A stretch of 64,000 nt of DNA, taken from contig NC_061112.1 of the NCBI RefSeq assembly GCF_002878395.1, positions 36,809,363-36,873,362 on the forward strand, in the 5' to 3' direction. Below, piece after piece: positions 1-11,602 of this stretch. The translations under genes and the position numbers were made by a program. A model generated the notes under the pieces. The model was not told the DNA's origin, ran no database searches, and worked only from the letters and a program-made list of their open reading frames with translations. Source of the DNA: Capsicum annuum. Taxonomy: Eukaryota > Streptophyta > Magnoliopsida > Solanales > Solanaceae. How positions within the stretch are numbered: position 1 is the stretch's first letter; each line of letters opens with the position of its first letter.

Positions 1-537
1 AGTACACCCAAGAGAAGAATAGTCTAAGTATGCATCATTTACAACTAACCATCTTTATCATTTAACCATTGTTCCACAATTCACCATTATTCAGCATTAT
101 GCCACCACTAGCAATTTACCAACATTATTCCATAATCCACTAGTCATCCCTTAATAATCTCTTATCACTAACATTAGATATCAACTAATCACTATTTATC
201 CACTAAGCATTATTTATTAACTAAACATCCCTGACCCATTATTCATCACTTTATCATTTCATCATGTCATGGTAAATACTCGGACTCAAACCGGTAATAT
301 ATATTGTCGATACCTAGAATTTAATCGGTCATAATGTAAGAAATACTCAAAATCAAAATGGTCATAATATAACCAATACCCGAAATTGAACCGATCATAA
401 TATAATAAATACCCAGGATTGAACTGGTCATAATATAATTAACACATGATAATTGAACCGGGCATAATATACATAATCATCATCATAAGTCATATCATTA
501 GTAGCATAACCAAATACATGATCAATAGGTTTTAATT
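1..537 (-). repeat. Family-A LTR fragment (interior part)
   Basis: This stretch matches 56035-56575 base by base with scattered substitutions, so it is an interior piece of the same LTR family that flanks the gypsy fragment at 52725-57170. It includes the 34-bp minisatellite described separately. It stops where a fresh LTR start (TGTCAAGATC) appears at 538. It has no coding content. The strand given is that of the parent element family. Confidence 0.75.
285..475. repeat. 34-bp minisatellite inside family-A LTR
   Basis: There are about five degenerate head-to-tail units of roughly 34 bp, with a core resembling AATACCCGAAATTGAACCG followed by GTCATAATATAA. The same array occurs at 56320-56515. 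It belongs to the LTR and is not a gene. Confidence 0.8.
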
Positions 538-2760
538 TGTCAAGATCTAATTTCTTAAGTCACGATGGTGCCTACTAAACCCACCAACAGGCAAGTCAAA
601 CCTGTCATCCAAAATGGCCAGTAATGGATTGCCTAAATAGATAAGGAAAGAATGCGGATTAGATCTAATAAAATATTAATATAATACAATCCCAAGCCTG
701 GTGGCATCAGTACAAGAGCTTCAATATAATAAGATTTCAAAGTAAAGTACAAATGAATATACTGATACAACCCATCTATAAATACAACATAGAGATTATT
801 TTGGCACATAAGAGGGAGGAAAGCAATACTCCAAACGTCAGGAGCTCACCCTATGTCTCCAAACCATGGCTGATTTGAGATAACCTATAGAATGATCTGC
901 AGGTTGCAGAAGTTTAGTATTAGTACCAAATATAAGATACTCAGTAGGTAACTACCAACTGAGCTCCAAAGATAAAGAAAATATACATAACATATAAATA
1001 GAATGAAACTACACCCAAATATCTAACAACCATATAAGACATCCAATGAGATAATAAGGATAAACTATCCTATTTATGTCCAAGAGACTAACATAATAAG
1101 GCTAAAAAAGTAATAAGAATGCACTATCTTATTCCAGCCATGATTAGGAATCTCAGCACTATACCATATATCACTGACCAATGTACAAAGTAAAAGAGCA
1201 AGGAAGATATATATAAGTATACAAGGCTAAGGAATGAATATAAAATCTGGATCGATGAAAGAAAGGGATATACTGTAACACCATAGCTACATATAGATAA
1301 GTATGTATATACATATATATTTAACAAGGTATACTGAAAGTACAACCTAAATCACTAGACTAGCTATTTAAGACCTCTTAATAATAGTAGGAGCTAGTGC
1401 TAGAGTACTCAAGGTTCTAGTCCATATATCAAATCATCAGATGATCATGCATACTAATATAATTGTAAGATAGAAAAGTCTAGAATCATACATCAAGTCC
1501 CAATAACAAATGAATGACCAATCTTACATAAACTAGACAAAACAATGATAATATTAATGACAATGCAATATCAATAACACCGTGAGTAACTAGCTAGTAT
1601 GGACAACTAAATACCTAACCAAGCCTATCACATGCCCCTACTTCCCCAGGATTAGAAGGTTTAATTAAATATACGATATACCACAAGGCATAGTCATCAC
1701 CCATACCTATGAAACCCCCTAATAGGTCTAATAGATATAGGTACATACTGGTGATAGGCGATGCGAGTGCAAGGATAAATGAAACAAAATCCACAATACC
1801 ATCACTGATTTAAGTATCATAATATTATCATCACAACCATTACCATCATAACAATCATCATCATAACCATCCATCATAATCATCCTTCAGCCTTGCCGGG
1901 TATATATATAATCTCTATACATAGGGGTAGCCAAACTCAAATCGGTAGATGTACATATAGACACATTAATATAATCATCCTTTGGCCTTGTCGAGTATAA
2001 ATATAATTATCACACTATTCATCAACCTTTTTGGGTATCGATATATCACCACAATGTCCTCCAGACTTGTAGGGTATCAATGTCATCATCATAATATCCT
2101 CCAACCTTTCCTTGTAAATAAGCATATCATCATAGTCATCCTTCGGCCTTACCGAGTATACAAGCACATCATTATAATCATTGGCAGAGCACACACGCAG
2201 ACACGTACACACACATATATATAATATCAATACTAAAGTCTATCATTGGGTTTTACCTAAAAGTTATATCATTAAAACAATATCTTCCTCCATCCCATAT
2301 CTGAGAGATGTGAATCTGGATATAATAGATACACGGACTCAAGCTGTGGATAAAAAAGTGTAAATCTGTATCTCTGTTTCCTAAAGTAAACTTCGGGAAT
2401 AAATCATTACAAAAGTTTAGAAAGGGTCAAAGTCTCTCATGATCAGAGTAATTAGTAGTATCAAATCATAGATCGAAATCTGTTTTGATCAAGTCTTTAA
2501 AACATCATTATTAATCTCTTTTACATATAAGTTATTCATTAAGACAAACATTTATTATTATGAAGAAATCCATTTTTAGGGTAGACAATCGGCTTTAACC
2601 CGTAATTGTTGACAATATAATCTAACCGAAATCATATCAATCATCGATGTAACGATTATGAATGTACCGAATCAATGCATTCCTTCAACAATATTCAAAC
2701 AATGGAATCACAAGCATTAATATATCAATAAACTACAATCTCATCATTTACAAGGATAAA
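538..2760 (-). repeat. Family-A LTR, first segment
   Basis: The segment starts TGTCAAGATCTAATTTC, a decayed form of the TGTCACGACC LTR terminus, and parallels 55323-56600. Shared text includes the GATGGTGCCTACTAAA-like block and the following 'GGCATCAGTACAAGAGC' block. On the plus strand the LTR continues after two insertions at 6533-7330 and 13258-14374. It is inferred to be the 3' LTR of a minus-strand gypsy element, because the sequence beyond 14374 resembles the 3' end of pol. No open frame here has coding support. Confidence 0.65.
1875..2175. repeat. Degenerate tandem repeats in LTR
   Basis: Units of about 35-70 bp recur, each ending in CATCCTTCRGCCTTGCCGGG-like text followed by TATA-rich spacer (near 1890, 1980, 2050, 2090 and 2140). 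This is the positional counterpart of the 34-bp minisatellite in the other family-A LTRs, but with a different unit. The open frames over it are artefacts of the repeat. Confidence 0.6.
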
Positions 2761-3334
2761 TGTTGACACCTAATTTTTGCCCTCCATGAATAAATTTAAT
2801 CATGAGTTTCTTCAATATTTAATAAAGTTGGAATATTTATTTCATCCGGATAAATGTTCTCTAAAATATATATTTTAGATTAATTTTATCATTTAAGTGA
2901 TGATTATATGTTTTCATATTTACATATACGAGATTGTATAAATTTTGTTACTTAAATGAATGTTTTTATCAAAACTGGACTATTATTGAGATTAATCTTA
3001 AAAATTAATTCAAATGGATAAAATCTTGATCTAACTATATTTTTTAATCAAAAAATAATTTATTTGAAAAAATATTTATTTGGTTTTCAGGATTAAATCG
3101 GTTAATAATTCGTATCGGATCTTATTTAAATTTTAGTCAATTTATTGAGTTTGGTCATAATTGAAATCAATTAGGCCATAGTTGCAATGCAACTGGCCAA
3201 TTGATTTTCAATATGATTTTAATTTAAATAAAGTTCACTAAAATTATGATTTAGATCCATTTATTAGATCCTAATCTCAATAAATGCACCAATAACCAGA
3301 TTTTCCTCTAATACCCAACCTTAATTCCAAAAAT

Positions 3335-3570
3335 TCAACTTTGAAATTCAAAATTTGTACTAGATTATATAATTTCACCTCAACAGTATCCTCTTTTCAT
3401 TTGAATTTCAAAATTTGTACTAGATTGTACAATTCTACCTCAACCTTATTCTTTTTCTTTTTTTTTAAATTCAAAATTCGTACTAAATTGTACAATTCTA
3501 CCTCAACCATATTCTTTTTCCATTTTTGAAATACAAAATTTATACAAGATTGTACTATTTCACCTCACCT
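3335..3570. repeat. ~65-70-bp tandem array, four units
   Basis: Four consecutive units share AAATTCAAAATTTGTACTAG, then ATTGTACAATTCTACCTCAACC, then a T-rich tail (near 3340, 3408, 3467 and 3530). The repetition creates a 62-codon open frame with repeated peptide text, which is not a gene. Confidence 0.85.
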
Positions 3571-4085
3571 TATCCTCCAACAAACCTTATCCTTAATTTT
3601 AAATTACCAAAACACCCCTAAATTCTTTATCCCACATTGGTAGATTCAAAGAATTGAATCCCCATTCTTTTCTATAAATACTACCACTATTTTGGTAGAG
3701 AGGTAAATCTCAAAGAGTGAAAACACTTTTGAGCAAAGAGTTAAATTTTTTTTAGTAAAATTTTTCAAGCGGTAGGCTAATCAAGGTTCTTGAAATATTG
3801 TGTTTTGATGGTGATCAAGGCTCCAAAGAAATCTTGAAGTCCCATTTTGCTACCCAGTAAAGGCAATCATTTCTTTCTTTTTTAGTTTTATTATTATTTT
3901 CTTCTTTATCTCCTTCTTCGTAGTTGTATAGTTGTAATTTTATTTGCTGGCATTGTTTGCTGTAGATGACCTTGAAGTCCATAGGATGTTGTGATATCAA
4001 TATTATAGTTATTTTTTATGTTCATGGTGTAAAATGAGTTAACAATAGCTGAACGTATTTCTTTGGCTTTCTTCTTTTATTACGA

Positions 4086-4400
4086 TTAGATGGATAAAGT
4101 TTCAATCTTTGATTGATTAAAATACGTACTCATGTTTTGTTTAAATTTGTTATTGATGGATATTTTTTCTTTTAGCATGAAAAGTTTTTTTCTTTATATT
4201 GAAAAGGAATAGTTATTATTGTTTTTTCCATCTTAATAAATTAGATGGATAAAGTTTCGACCTTTGCTTGATTAAAACACATACTCATGCATTGTTTAAA
4301 TTCATTATTGGTGGATATATACACTTTTAACATGTAAAGTTGTTTTATTTATGTCAAAAAGGATAGTTACTATTATTTATTTAGAGAAAGAGGTTCGATG
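4086..4400. repeat. ~160-bp tandem duplication
   Basis: Two adjacent copies (about 4086-4245 and 4246-4400) share TTAGATGGATAAAGTTTC, the following TGATTAAAA-containing block, GTTTAAATT, GGTGGATAT and an AAAAGG-ATAGTTA tail, with moderate divergence. No coding function is seen. Confidence 0.75.
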
Positions 4401-6532
4401 AATTTTGCAATATCCTACCTTTTTCTAATAAAGTTCAGATTCATGTTTGTTATTTTCAAAGAATTTGTGAAATTATTTCTCAATTTGAAGTAGTGAGTTA
4501 CCTGTATTTAGGAATCTGGTGTTATTTTGAAATACATATCATAGTGTGTCATGTTTATTGGCCTAGTGATTTGCAAAATCACCGCTTAAGGTTGAAATTA
4601 ACCACTTTTGCATACACATGATAGTTGGCTCATTCACATGTAAAAATTATAATTTAAGTACTACTTTTAAGATCTAACTCCTTTGTCGATCCTTAATTTT
4701 TTTGATTAAGGAGTTATTTTTTTCTATTATTTTATGCCACGGTAAAATGCTAAGTTCTTTTGATATATATTTTTAGTCATGATTTACTCGTTTCAAGGTC
4801 AAAACCGTCTTTGATTTTCTCTTGTTTAGATTAAAAAGCTGTTAGAGTTATAGATTTTGTTGAAAGGGTGTAAAGTTAAAATAGAAGTTGGCATAATCAG
4901 ACACTTTTTTCTTAGAATTAGTCTTCTACCATTTTTCTTATCTTGTCTTTGAATATAATTTCTCAAACATGTTTAATGTGTACAATTTGCTTCATTTCGC
5001 TTATTGGTTTATTCTTAAAGTGTTTCTTATTCATTTAGATGTCCCATTGTTATTCACATGCTAGTGAATTTTTCTTCAAGTTATAAATCTGTTGATTGAC
5101 TCCACTTTGTATTAAAAAGTATTATTGCATTAGTATGTCTTTTATTTCATATCTAAGGTGCTACGAAAGATTTTTTTCATCTCTTGCACATTCCCCATTT
5201 CATTGTTTTAGTAAAAACATGCCTTAAACTTTATCATATCATACTATTTGGTGCAAATATATGTTAATCTATGGGGAATATTTTTCAAAATTTTAAGCAA
5301 CTATGCTTGTGGATCCATGTCTTCTTTTTAAGGGCTAGTTGATTATATTGTGCTACATTCAATTTGTTGTAAGATTGTTTAAGAGATGGGCTAATTCCCT
5401 TTTCATAGGGTAATTTTGTTTTCTTTGATATTGCAGTTTACTATTTTTTATTCTTGAGAATGCTATCTTTTCCATCTCATCATTTATCTATTAAGTGTAG
5501 AATTTTCGAACACATATTAATTCATTTTTAATCCTTTTCTTTGCATGAATCTACTTTGGAGTCCAAATGGACTCCTTTCCTTTTGTATTTCATAATGGGT
5601 CAATGAGGCTTTTGAGTCAAGTCCAAAGTTTAAGTCCAAAGTCGGTTAAGTGGCGTACGAGTGAAAGAAGATGGAAGAAGAAGAATGGGTCAAAATACCA
5701 TTGATGAAGTCGCTAAGGGACCTGAAAAGTCTTAATTTTGTTATTGATTTATTTCTATTTATTTATTCATTTGGGTATCAAAGTTAAAGTTGTAATTTAA
5801 TATAGGTGAAACAGATTTTGGGCCTTAAGGGTTCGAAAATTAGTTTAGGACAGGCCATGGGTCGAAAGTCCAAATGTTTAGATTAGGATAGGTGATTATG
5901 AGCAAAAAGCCCAAATGATTAGTTTAGGACAGGTTCAATTGGGCCAAAAATCCCAAATTAGCTTAGGATAGAGTTTATAGATTTGGTCCTAATGGCCTAA
6001 GTCTTTTAGTCTCCCCCTTTCCCCTTTATATGCAAGTTTTTTTTAAGTTTTCTTAGACTTAGTTAAAATTTCTGCTAAGTCGTCAAGACTTGTTTTGCCC
6101 AAATCTTGAAAACAATTTTTTCCTTAATCAATTTCTTTTTAAAAATCAACTTTCTCTTTTAAAGTTAGTAAAAAGTTATTTTCAAATAGTTTGGATAACT
6201 GCAAGTTAGAGGATACTCTTGGTGCCTTAACAACCTTCCAAGAGTATTAATAGGAACCACTTACTCACAATTTTTAAACTTATAAGATTTTTTTTTTCTT
6301 TTGAATCTTTTAAGTAATATTTTTATTTTTTCTTGATATTTTTTCAAAAATCAAGTAGCGACTCTTTAATTTTATTAAATTGTTTTAAAATTTTCTCTAA
6401 GTTTTGGAATAGTTTAAAAAGTCAAAAATCAATATTTTTCAACCCTTCGAGCCTAAAAGGTATAAAATAATAAACACTTCCCGAATGGTCAACTAAAATC
6501 ATAACACGACCTTGGGTAAAATAATGTGTCCA

Positions 6533-7325
6533 GGATAATTACAACATCATAATCACGGACTTCAACCTATATATTTTCTCGAAAACCATATAAATAATCA
6601 TATATATAAATCATCTCTTATCTATAAGCCATAGCGTATTCACGAGGCATAAAATCTATATAAGCCATAACGCATATATATAGTTATCTTGCATATAGGA
6701 GGCAACTCACATATAGGAGCCATAATATCAATAAATATCTCACATCTTGGAGGCATAATATCAGTAAGCATCTCATATCTAGGAGGCATAATATATCAAT
6801 AAGGCTTAATTCATAACCATGAGGCATATAAAATCTATGAGGCATCTCATATCTATAGGTAATGTATATCATAACTATGAGGAAACATCATCTCTATATG
6901 CCAAATATCATATCTATAAGGAATATTATCTCTATAGACAAAATATCATGACTATGTCTATGCCTATATTATAAGGCATGTCAATGGACCACATCGTAAG
7001 TTAAGTTCGGAATGCCATAACATAGTCACAACCCATTAATCATTATCTGGGGAAAGTCATCATAATTTTCCAAGCCCCGAATTAAACTTATTCTAAAGGA
7101 TCAATAGTATCAACTATGCCTAACATCCACAACTAAGTCTACAAAGGCTAACACAAGTCTTAGCCTAAGGTTGGTCGGAAGAATCCACTTCTAATCCTCC
7201 ATTTCCATATTTAGGCAATTTATACCCCAAACTATGCTAAGGTATATAGTTTACTTTCTAGTTTCAAGGATGCTATGACCAATCCTAAGATAGGAACTTC
7301 ATCTAGAAACATGGGCATTTAAGTC
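6533..7325 (-). repeat. Family-A LTR, second segment
   Basis: The LTR resumes after the family-E insertion. Text from about 6960-7325 parallels 56630-56840, including AGAGTCCACTTCTAG-like and CCTAAGATAGGAA-like blocks. It ends at the copia target duplication AACTC (7326-7330). Confidence 0.6.
6600..6960. repeat. Minisatellite with GAGGCATAATATC-type units
   Basis: Many imperfect units of about 34 bp contain CATCTCATATCTAGGAGGCA followed by TAATATCAATAA. It is an LTR-internal array. The antisense open frame at 6684-6872 is a by-product. Confidence 0.75.
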
Positions 7326-7330
7326 AACTC
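7326..7330. repeat. Target-site duplication of copia element, left
   Basis: AACTC immediately precedes the left copia LTR and is repeated at 13258-13262 right after the right LTR. Confidence 0.75.
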
Positions 7331-8342
7331 TAAAATTCAAGAGGGGGGTGAATTAAAAATTTTTTGTGAGTCGACTACTAACTCTTCACAGTCGACTCAC
7401 CTGCAGATCAATACACTTCACACAATATATTAGATTGAAAATAATAAAGCAAATAAATAATTAAATATAAAGTAAAAACACAAAAATTTATCCTGGTTTG
7501 AATGTGGTTCCTACTTCCAGTCCCCTTGGGTTTCAAAATTTCCTTAGATTATTCAATGTAGGGCTTGAGTATAGTGATGGAAAACAAGTTCTGAAGACTC
7601 ATTTTTCTCTTCAGATCTTGTGACACACCTTCAGTTGATGTTACAAAGTTGACTCGATCCACTCTGTATATAACAATTGTAAACTAAAAGTTACAAACCC
7701 TTGTGAGACTAAGATTGAGAAACTTTGATATTCTTCTTTGAATTTGAGTAACCCGTGCTAATATTTAGTCTTCTTCTTTTATAGTCTTTGGCTGCTACTC
7801 TTCATAAGCAAACCTAAGAGATTTCTTCTTAATCAAAGGTTTGAATTGATTCCTTGATTGAGAAATGTACTCGTATGATATGTCCATAGACAACTTTTAC
7901 CCACGTCCATATCAGACATGTCTGTTAATTTTCTTTCTTTTGGTCTTGTAGTTATTGATACTTTTCCAAGTATGTTTATAATCTATTCTTCCTCTTACTT
8001 AGCTATGATTAATCTGATTTGAGATTTCTTGTCGAATTGAGGTTCTCCTTCCATTTGTACTCATTTTGATTGATTTTCTTAGATGTCGTGGATCGTGAAT
8101 TAATGTCCTTCTATTATGGAGCTACCTTTCTTTATCCTTCCAATATTTTCAGTAGATAATCACTATCCTTCTTGTCAGCTTGCTCCTCTTTTGTTCTTAT
8201 TTTGAATGATCTATTCGGATATTGTGGCTAATGATTTGAAACCCTCCTATTCTTGTGTGAGACATCCTTTTATCATTGGAAGTTTCCTGCAAAGATCCAC
8301 TTATTAGTTTTTTATTATTAAAACCTAAACATAGGAGGCTTA
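7331..8342 (-). repeat. copia 3' LTR (left copy)
   Basis: It aligns throughout with 12245-13257. Shared blocks include GTCGACTACTRACTCTT, TCTCTTCAGATCTTGTGACA and AAACCTAAACATAGGAGGCT at the end. The outer terminus is decayed (TA instead of TG). Confidence 0.85.
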
Positions 8343-8346
8343 CGAT

Positions 8347-8359
8347 CTCCCCTTTTTTT
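8347..8359 (-). other. copia polypurine tract
   Basis: The minus strand reads AAAAAAAGGGGAG just upstream of the 3' LTR, the expected plus-strand priming site for reverse transcription. It fixes the element's orientation. Confidence 0.75.
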
Positions 8360-8639
8360 ATAATGACAAATGTTAAACATTAGTTAACTTCTATGTTAAG
8401 ATGGTCGGCTTGCTCCCTCTATCCTTTTTCCTTGGTGGATGTAGTCGACTTTATTGATGGGGTAGTCGACTAGCTCTACCTAAATTTTTGACTGATGTGA
8501 TCGTCTTCTCCCCCTCTTGATATAATCAAAAGACCAGAGCAAATACAAAGCAAAGCAGAAACCAAACAAAAACAAAACAAAGAATATGGGATATGTATAG
8601 TTACACTAGGAAGTAGCATAAAAAACACGCCAAAGCAGG

Positions 8640-10135
8640 AGTGTGTAGTATTTTAATAAAACCCAGAGTATGAGAAAGGACATACCCCCTTTTGAATGAG
8701 ATAAATAGTTCAGCGTCGTTTGGCTAGGAAATAGGTAGAGTATTGTGCATATTTGAGCAGAAGCGGTCATAGGATTTCTCAACACTCTTGGTAAAGTTGG
8801 AGTAAGAGTTCTGAATAAAGATTTCAAGATCATTAGAGGAGGATAAAGACTCAATCTTTATGGAATCAGCCTGGGAGAACACTCTGTTAAATAGTTTTAC
8901 CCCTTCCTATTTGAAATTGTCCAGAGAGAGTCGCACTTTACCTATGTCGGTAACGGTCTCTTTGCTCAACTGTAGAAGCTTGGTAGTTGACTCCTTGATG
9001 TTGGATATTCCTTTCTCAATGGCAGTAAGCCTGCCTTTGAGTTTTTCAATCTCTTTATCCGCACAAGACATGGAATTAGACATAGAGTACATGGAATTAG
9101 ACATAGAGTACTTACCCGAGAAGTGTTAGGCCGACTTTTGGAAGACTTCTTTTTACACCATTCTTTTTTATTAGAACATGGCCCATGCTTGCGAAGGTCT
9201 TTGATTCATAAGTGCCATAGACTTCTACCGCTGTAAGGGATGAGAGGTAAATTCCATACTGAAGAAGAATCTGCGTGATGAGCAGACCATAGGATAAACT
9301 AGCTGAAGCATGGGAGTCAACGCTATTTTTTATCATATATTCACGGATCCAGGAACTCCAGTTGATTTTGTATTTCTTAATCGGGTAGTAGAGAACAAAC
9401 ATATCTCCATATGTCCCATTACTGAGATATCCCTTTTGAGAAATCAAGGTGGGTGCAATGAGGTGAGCTAAGATTCTATTTCTAAAGCTAAGAGACAGAG
9501 GACCAAACGACGGGCTATTTGAGTTAGGATCTAAGACGACCTTCTTTTCTTTATCAAAATTAACTTCAAAATTCTCTGGCCAGGTGCCGTTCATGAAGGG
9601 GACAACACCTGAGTATTTGGTATCAAATACTTTTTCAAATAGATAGTCATTAGGAATAATACATATACCCAGAACTAGGGTTTCCAGCTCGCCGCTATTA
9701 GGGGAATGACGAAGGTGGCATAGAACATACAAATGGGGTCTTCAAATATTTCCAAGCAATACAAGCGAAACACTATTGACAAGTATTGGGCTTTCAGAAA
9801 CTGGCCAATATTGTAGTGGGATTCCCTTAGATGAGGGAGATTGATGACTCGACCAAAAATAATAGAGAGATTCTTGAAGGTGAGAAACTTTTCCTTGTTA
9901 AAAAGAGTCCAAAACTTATGCATGTCCTCTTGAGGAATAGAATCCATTGGAGAGGATCGTCGTTTGTTAGAGGATGACATAGGGCTTAAGGCTATTCATT
10001 TTTTGGACATAATTTACTGGAGAGAGTGAGAAGAGACTTCTTTTTAGGATTCAGAGAGAAGGAAGGGGTCAAGGTTGAAGGAATTTTAGTTAGGAGAAGT
10101 TTTTGTAAGTAAGCCATTGAGCGAGTTTTTGTCAT
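8640..10135 (-). pseudogene. Additional copia ORF: putative plant transposon protein with coiled-coil tail
   Basis: This minus-strand coding trace lies between RNase H and the 3' LTR. It would start at ATG 10135 (MTKTRSMAYLQ...), continue in a second frame at 9980-9675, shift again into a 206-codon open stretch 9732-9112, and end in a charged heptad-like segment 9104-8907 (for example EIEKLKGRLTAIEKG) that reads on past one stop. The central part carries an FYATFVIPL-like block, then IPNDYLFEKVF and FRNRILAHLIAP. This resembles the 'putative plant transposon protein' domain (Transposase_32-like) seen in unannotated plant repeat proteins. That assignment is from memory of the family and is moderate. 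At least three frame breaks make it non-functional here. Its role is unknown. Confidence 0.6.
9067..9112. repeat. Perfect 21-bp tandem duplication
   Basis: CATGGAATTAGACATAGAGTA occurs twice in a row within the extra ORF. It duplicates seven residues (MSNSMYS-like) just before the coiled-coil part. Confidence 0.85.
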
Positions 10136-10255
10136 GGTAAAGAAAATAGGGATGGATAAGTATAAAAGAGGTGGAGAAAAAGGTGAAAAAATAGAGTTGA
10201 GAAAGGAAGTACAGGGGTTAGGGTTGGAGATGAAAGGGCGGAGGAGTGTTGGCAA

Positions 10256-10509
10256 GTGAGAGGATACAGAGATGATAATGACGATGGAAGAGAAAAAAGA
10301 TGGTGTGTAATGAGGGAGAGTTGAAAGGAAAGGATGAGGAGTCAGAGAGTAGTCGACGATTTTTGTGCCAAAAGTAAGAGTCTTTTGAAAGCCCTAGAGA
10401 TTTGGTAAAATATATTGTACCAAGTTTTTCTAAAACAAAATCTTTCAAAACTTATTATACCGATTTTTTCTTTTAGAAGATAAAATCTTTCCTTATGGAA
10501 ATAAAAACA
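10256..10509. other. copia spacer between extra ORF and RNase H
   Basis: This stretch lies between the start of the extra ORF and the end of RNase H. No domain is recognisable. The small antisense frame across 10218-10448 has no family resemblance. Confidence 0.5.
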
Positions 10510-11240
10510 TTATTAAAAAAATTCTGCAAGCTGATTTTTGGAGTCAGCAAAATAAAATACCACTTGCTACTAGATTTCAAGTAAATTGATGCTTTAGTAT
10601 ATAAAATAGACTAAGATCACTGGATTTGTTACACATTATAGGCATAGATTCATAAGACTCATAAAACAAGTAGATGATACATAATTCACTGGATTTGAGT
10701 ACAACAACTCCTATTGGCTATGTATTTAGCTTTAGTTTATTGGCATGTCAACTAAGGTTTGCTTTTTGATGAGTCATGAACTTAGGGCATCACCCATACG
10801 ATAAAAAATTTCATTAGAATAGCAAGATTCTCACAACAAGATGTTAGAACGATCAAGAATAATATTATCAACATAAAATTGTACAATAATAAGAGTTGAA
10901 TCAATCAGAGTTGTATTAATCTTACTTTATTGAAAATTGTCAATTAGTAGGGAAGCACTCAATTTCTCATACCAAGCATTTGGAGCTCGTTTGAGACTAT
11001 GGAGTGATTTGATAGTTTGAAAATATGGTTTTCGATATGAAAAATTTTCAAACCTCAGAAGTTGTCTTATGAAGACATCCTCATGAATAAAACTATTTAA
11101 AATAACTTAAAACATTTGAAGGCACAACTTCTAATATCATTTAAATTTCTTCTAACCTTGTCATGGGGACAAAGGCTTCATCGAAGTCAATACCTTCTTG
11201 GTGGGAATAGCCTTGAGCTACATGTATGTCTTTATTTCTT
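10510..11240 (-). pseudogene. copia reverse transcriptase and RNase H remnant
   Basis: Reading leftward on the minus strand, the RT entry motif VAQGYSHQEGIDFDEAFVP lies at about 11160-11235. A decayed LHSLKRAPNAWYEKLS block follows (family YGLKQAPRAWYERL). The catalytic YVDD box appears as FYVDN at about 10863-10880, so the second Asp is lost. The RNase H end is seen as DSKNQLAEFF near 10521-10550 (family QLADIFTK). Several stops and frame changes separate these blocks. The parent enzyme would copy element RNA into DNA, but this copy is inactive. Confidence 0.85.
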
Positions 11241-11602
11241 ACCTTCTATACACAGTTAGAGATACCAGGGTAACTAATGCTTATTTTATCACTCATGCTC
11301 TTGTTTACACCCTATCATTAGGATTTTTGAGGATGAAATCATTTGGAATGCTAGAATCATGTATTCATTTTTTTAGAATATTTAGTTTCACCATTTTTGA
11401 TATGAAAGTCGACTCTGAAGGGGTTATAGTCGACTCATCTTGTGATGGCTTAGAGGTTGTGCGAACATTTTCTCCGGATTATATGTCGCTTACCTGTTCT
11501 TCATCATTACCTGAACTCATGTTAGAGTGACTAAATTCATAAAACTCAATATGCATAGGTTCTTTAATACATAAGGCTCTTTTATCATAAGCTCTGTAGG
11601 AA
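11241..11602 (-). other. copia hinge between integrase and RT, degenerate
   Basis: This is the position of the variable integrase-RT linker. No domain can be read. The 110-codon plus-strand frame over this interval is antisense to the element and is not considered a gene. Confidence 0.5.

Larger units (their letters stand above)
2761..6532 (+). repeat. Probable solo LTR, Tat/Ogre-like start (family E)
   Basis: It starts TGTTGACACCTAATTTTTGC, a characteristic start of long plant gypsy LTRs, and interrupts the family-A LTR. The proposed right edge is TGTGTCCA at 6532. A near-duplicated GGATAA lies on each side (2754-2759 and 6533-6538), off by one A on the left, so the boundary is approximate. 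No protein domain is visible in about 3.8 kb, hence a solo LTR rather than a full element. The orientation is arbitrary. It contains a 70-bp tandem array and a 160-bp tandem duplication. Confidence 0.55.

Noticed and set aside
285..475. CRISPR-like array
   Set aside because: The spacing is regular but units are contiguous with no unique spacers, the genome is a plant's, and the array belongs to an LTR.
10218..10448. 76-codon minus-strand frame upstream of the extra copia ORF
   Set aside because: No domain or family pattern is visible, and it overlaps the N-terminal part of the better supported ORF in another frame.
11198..11530. 110-codon plus-strand open frame
   Set aside because: It is antisense to the copia RT start and hinge, where minus-strand RT motifs are clear.
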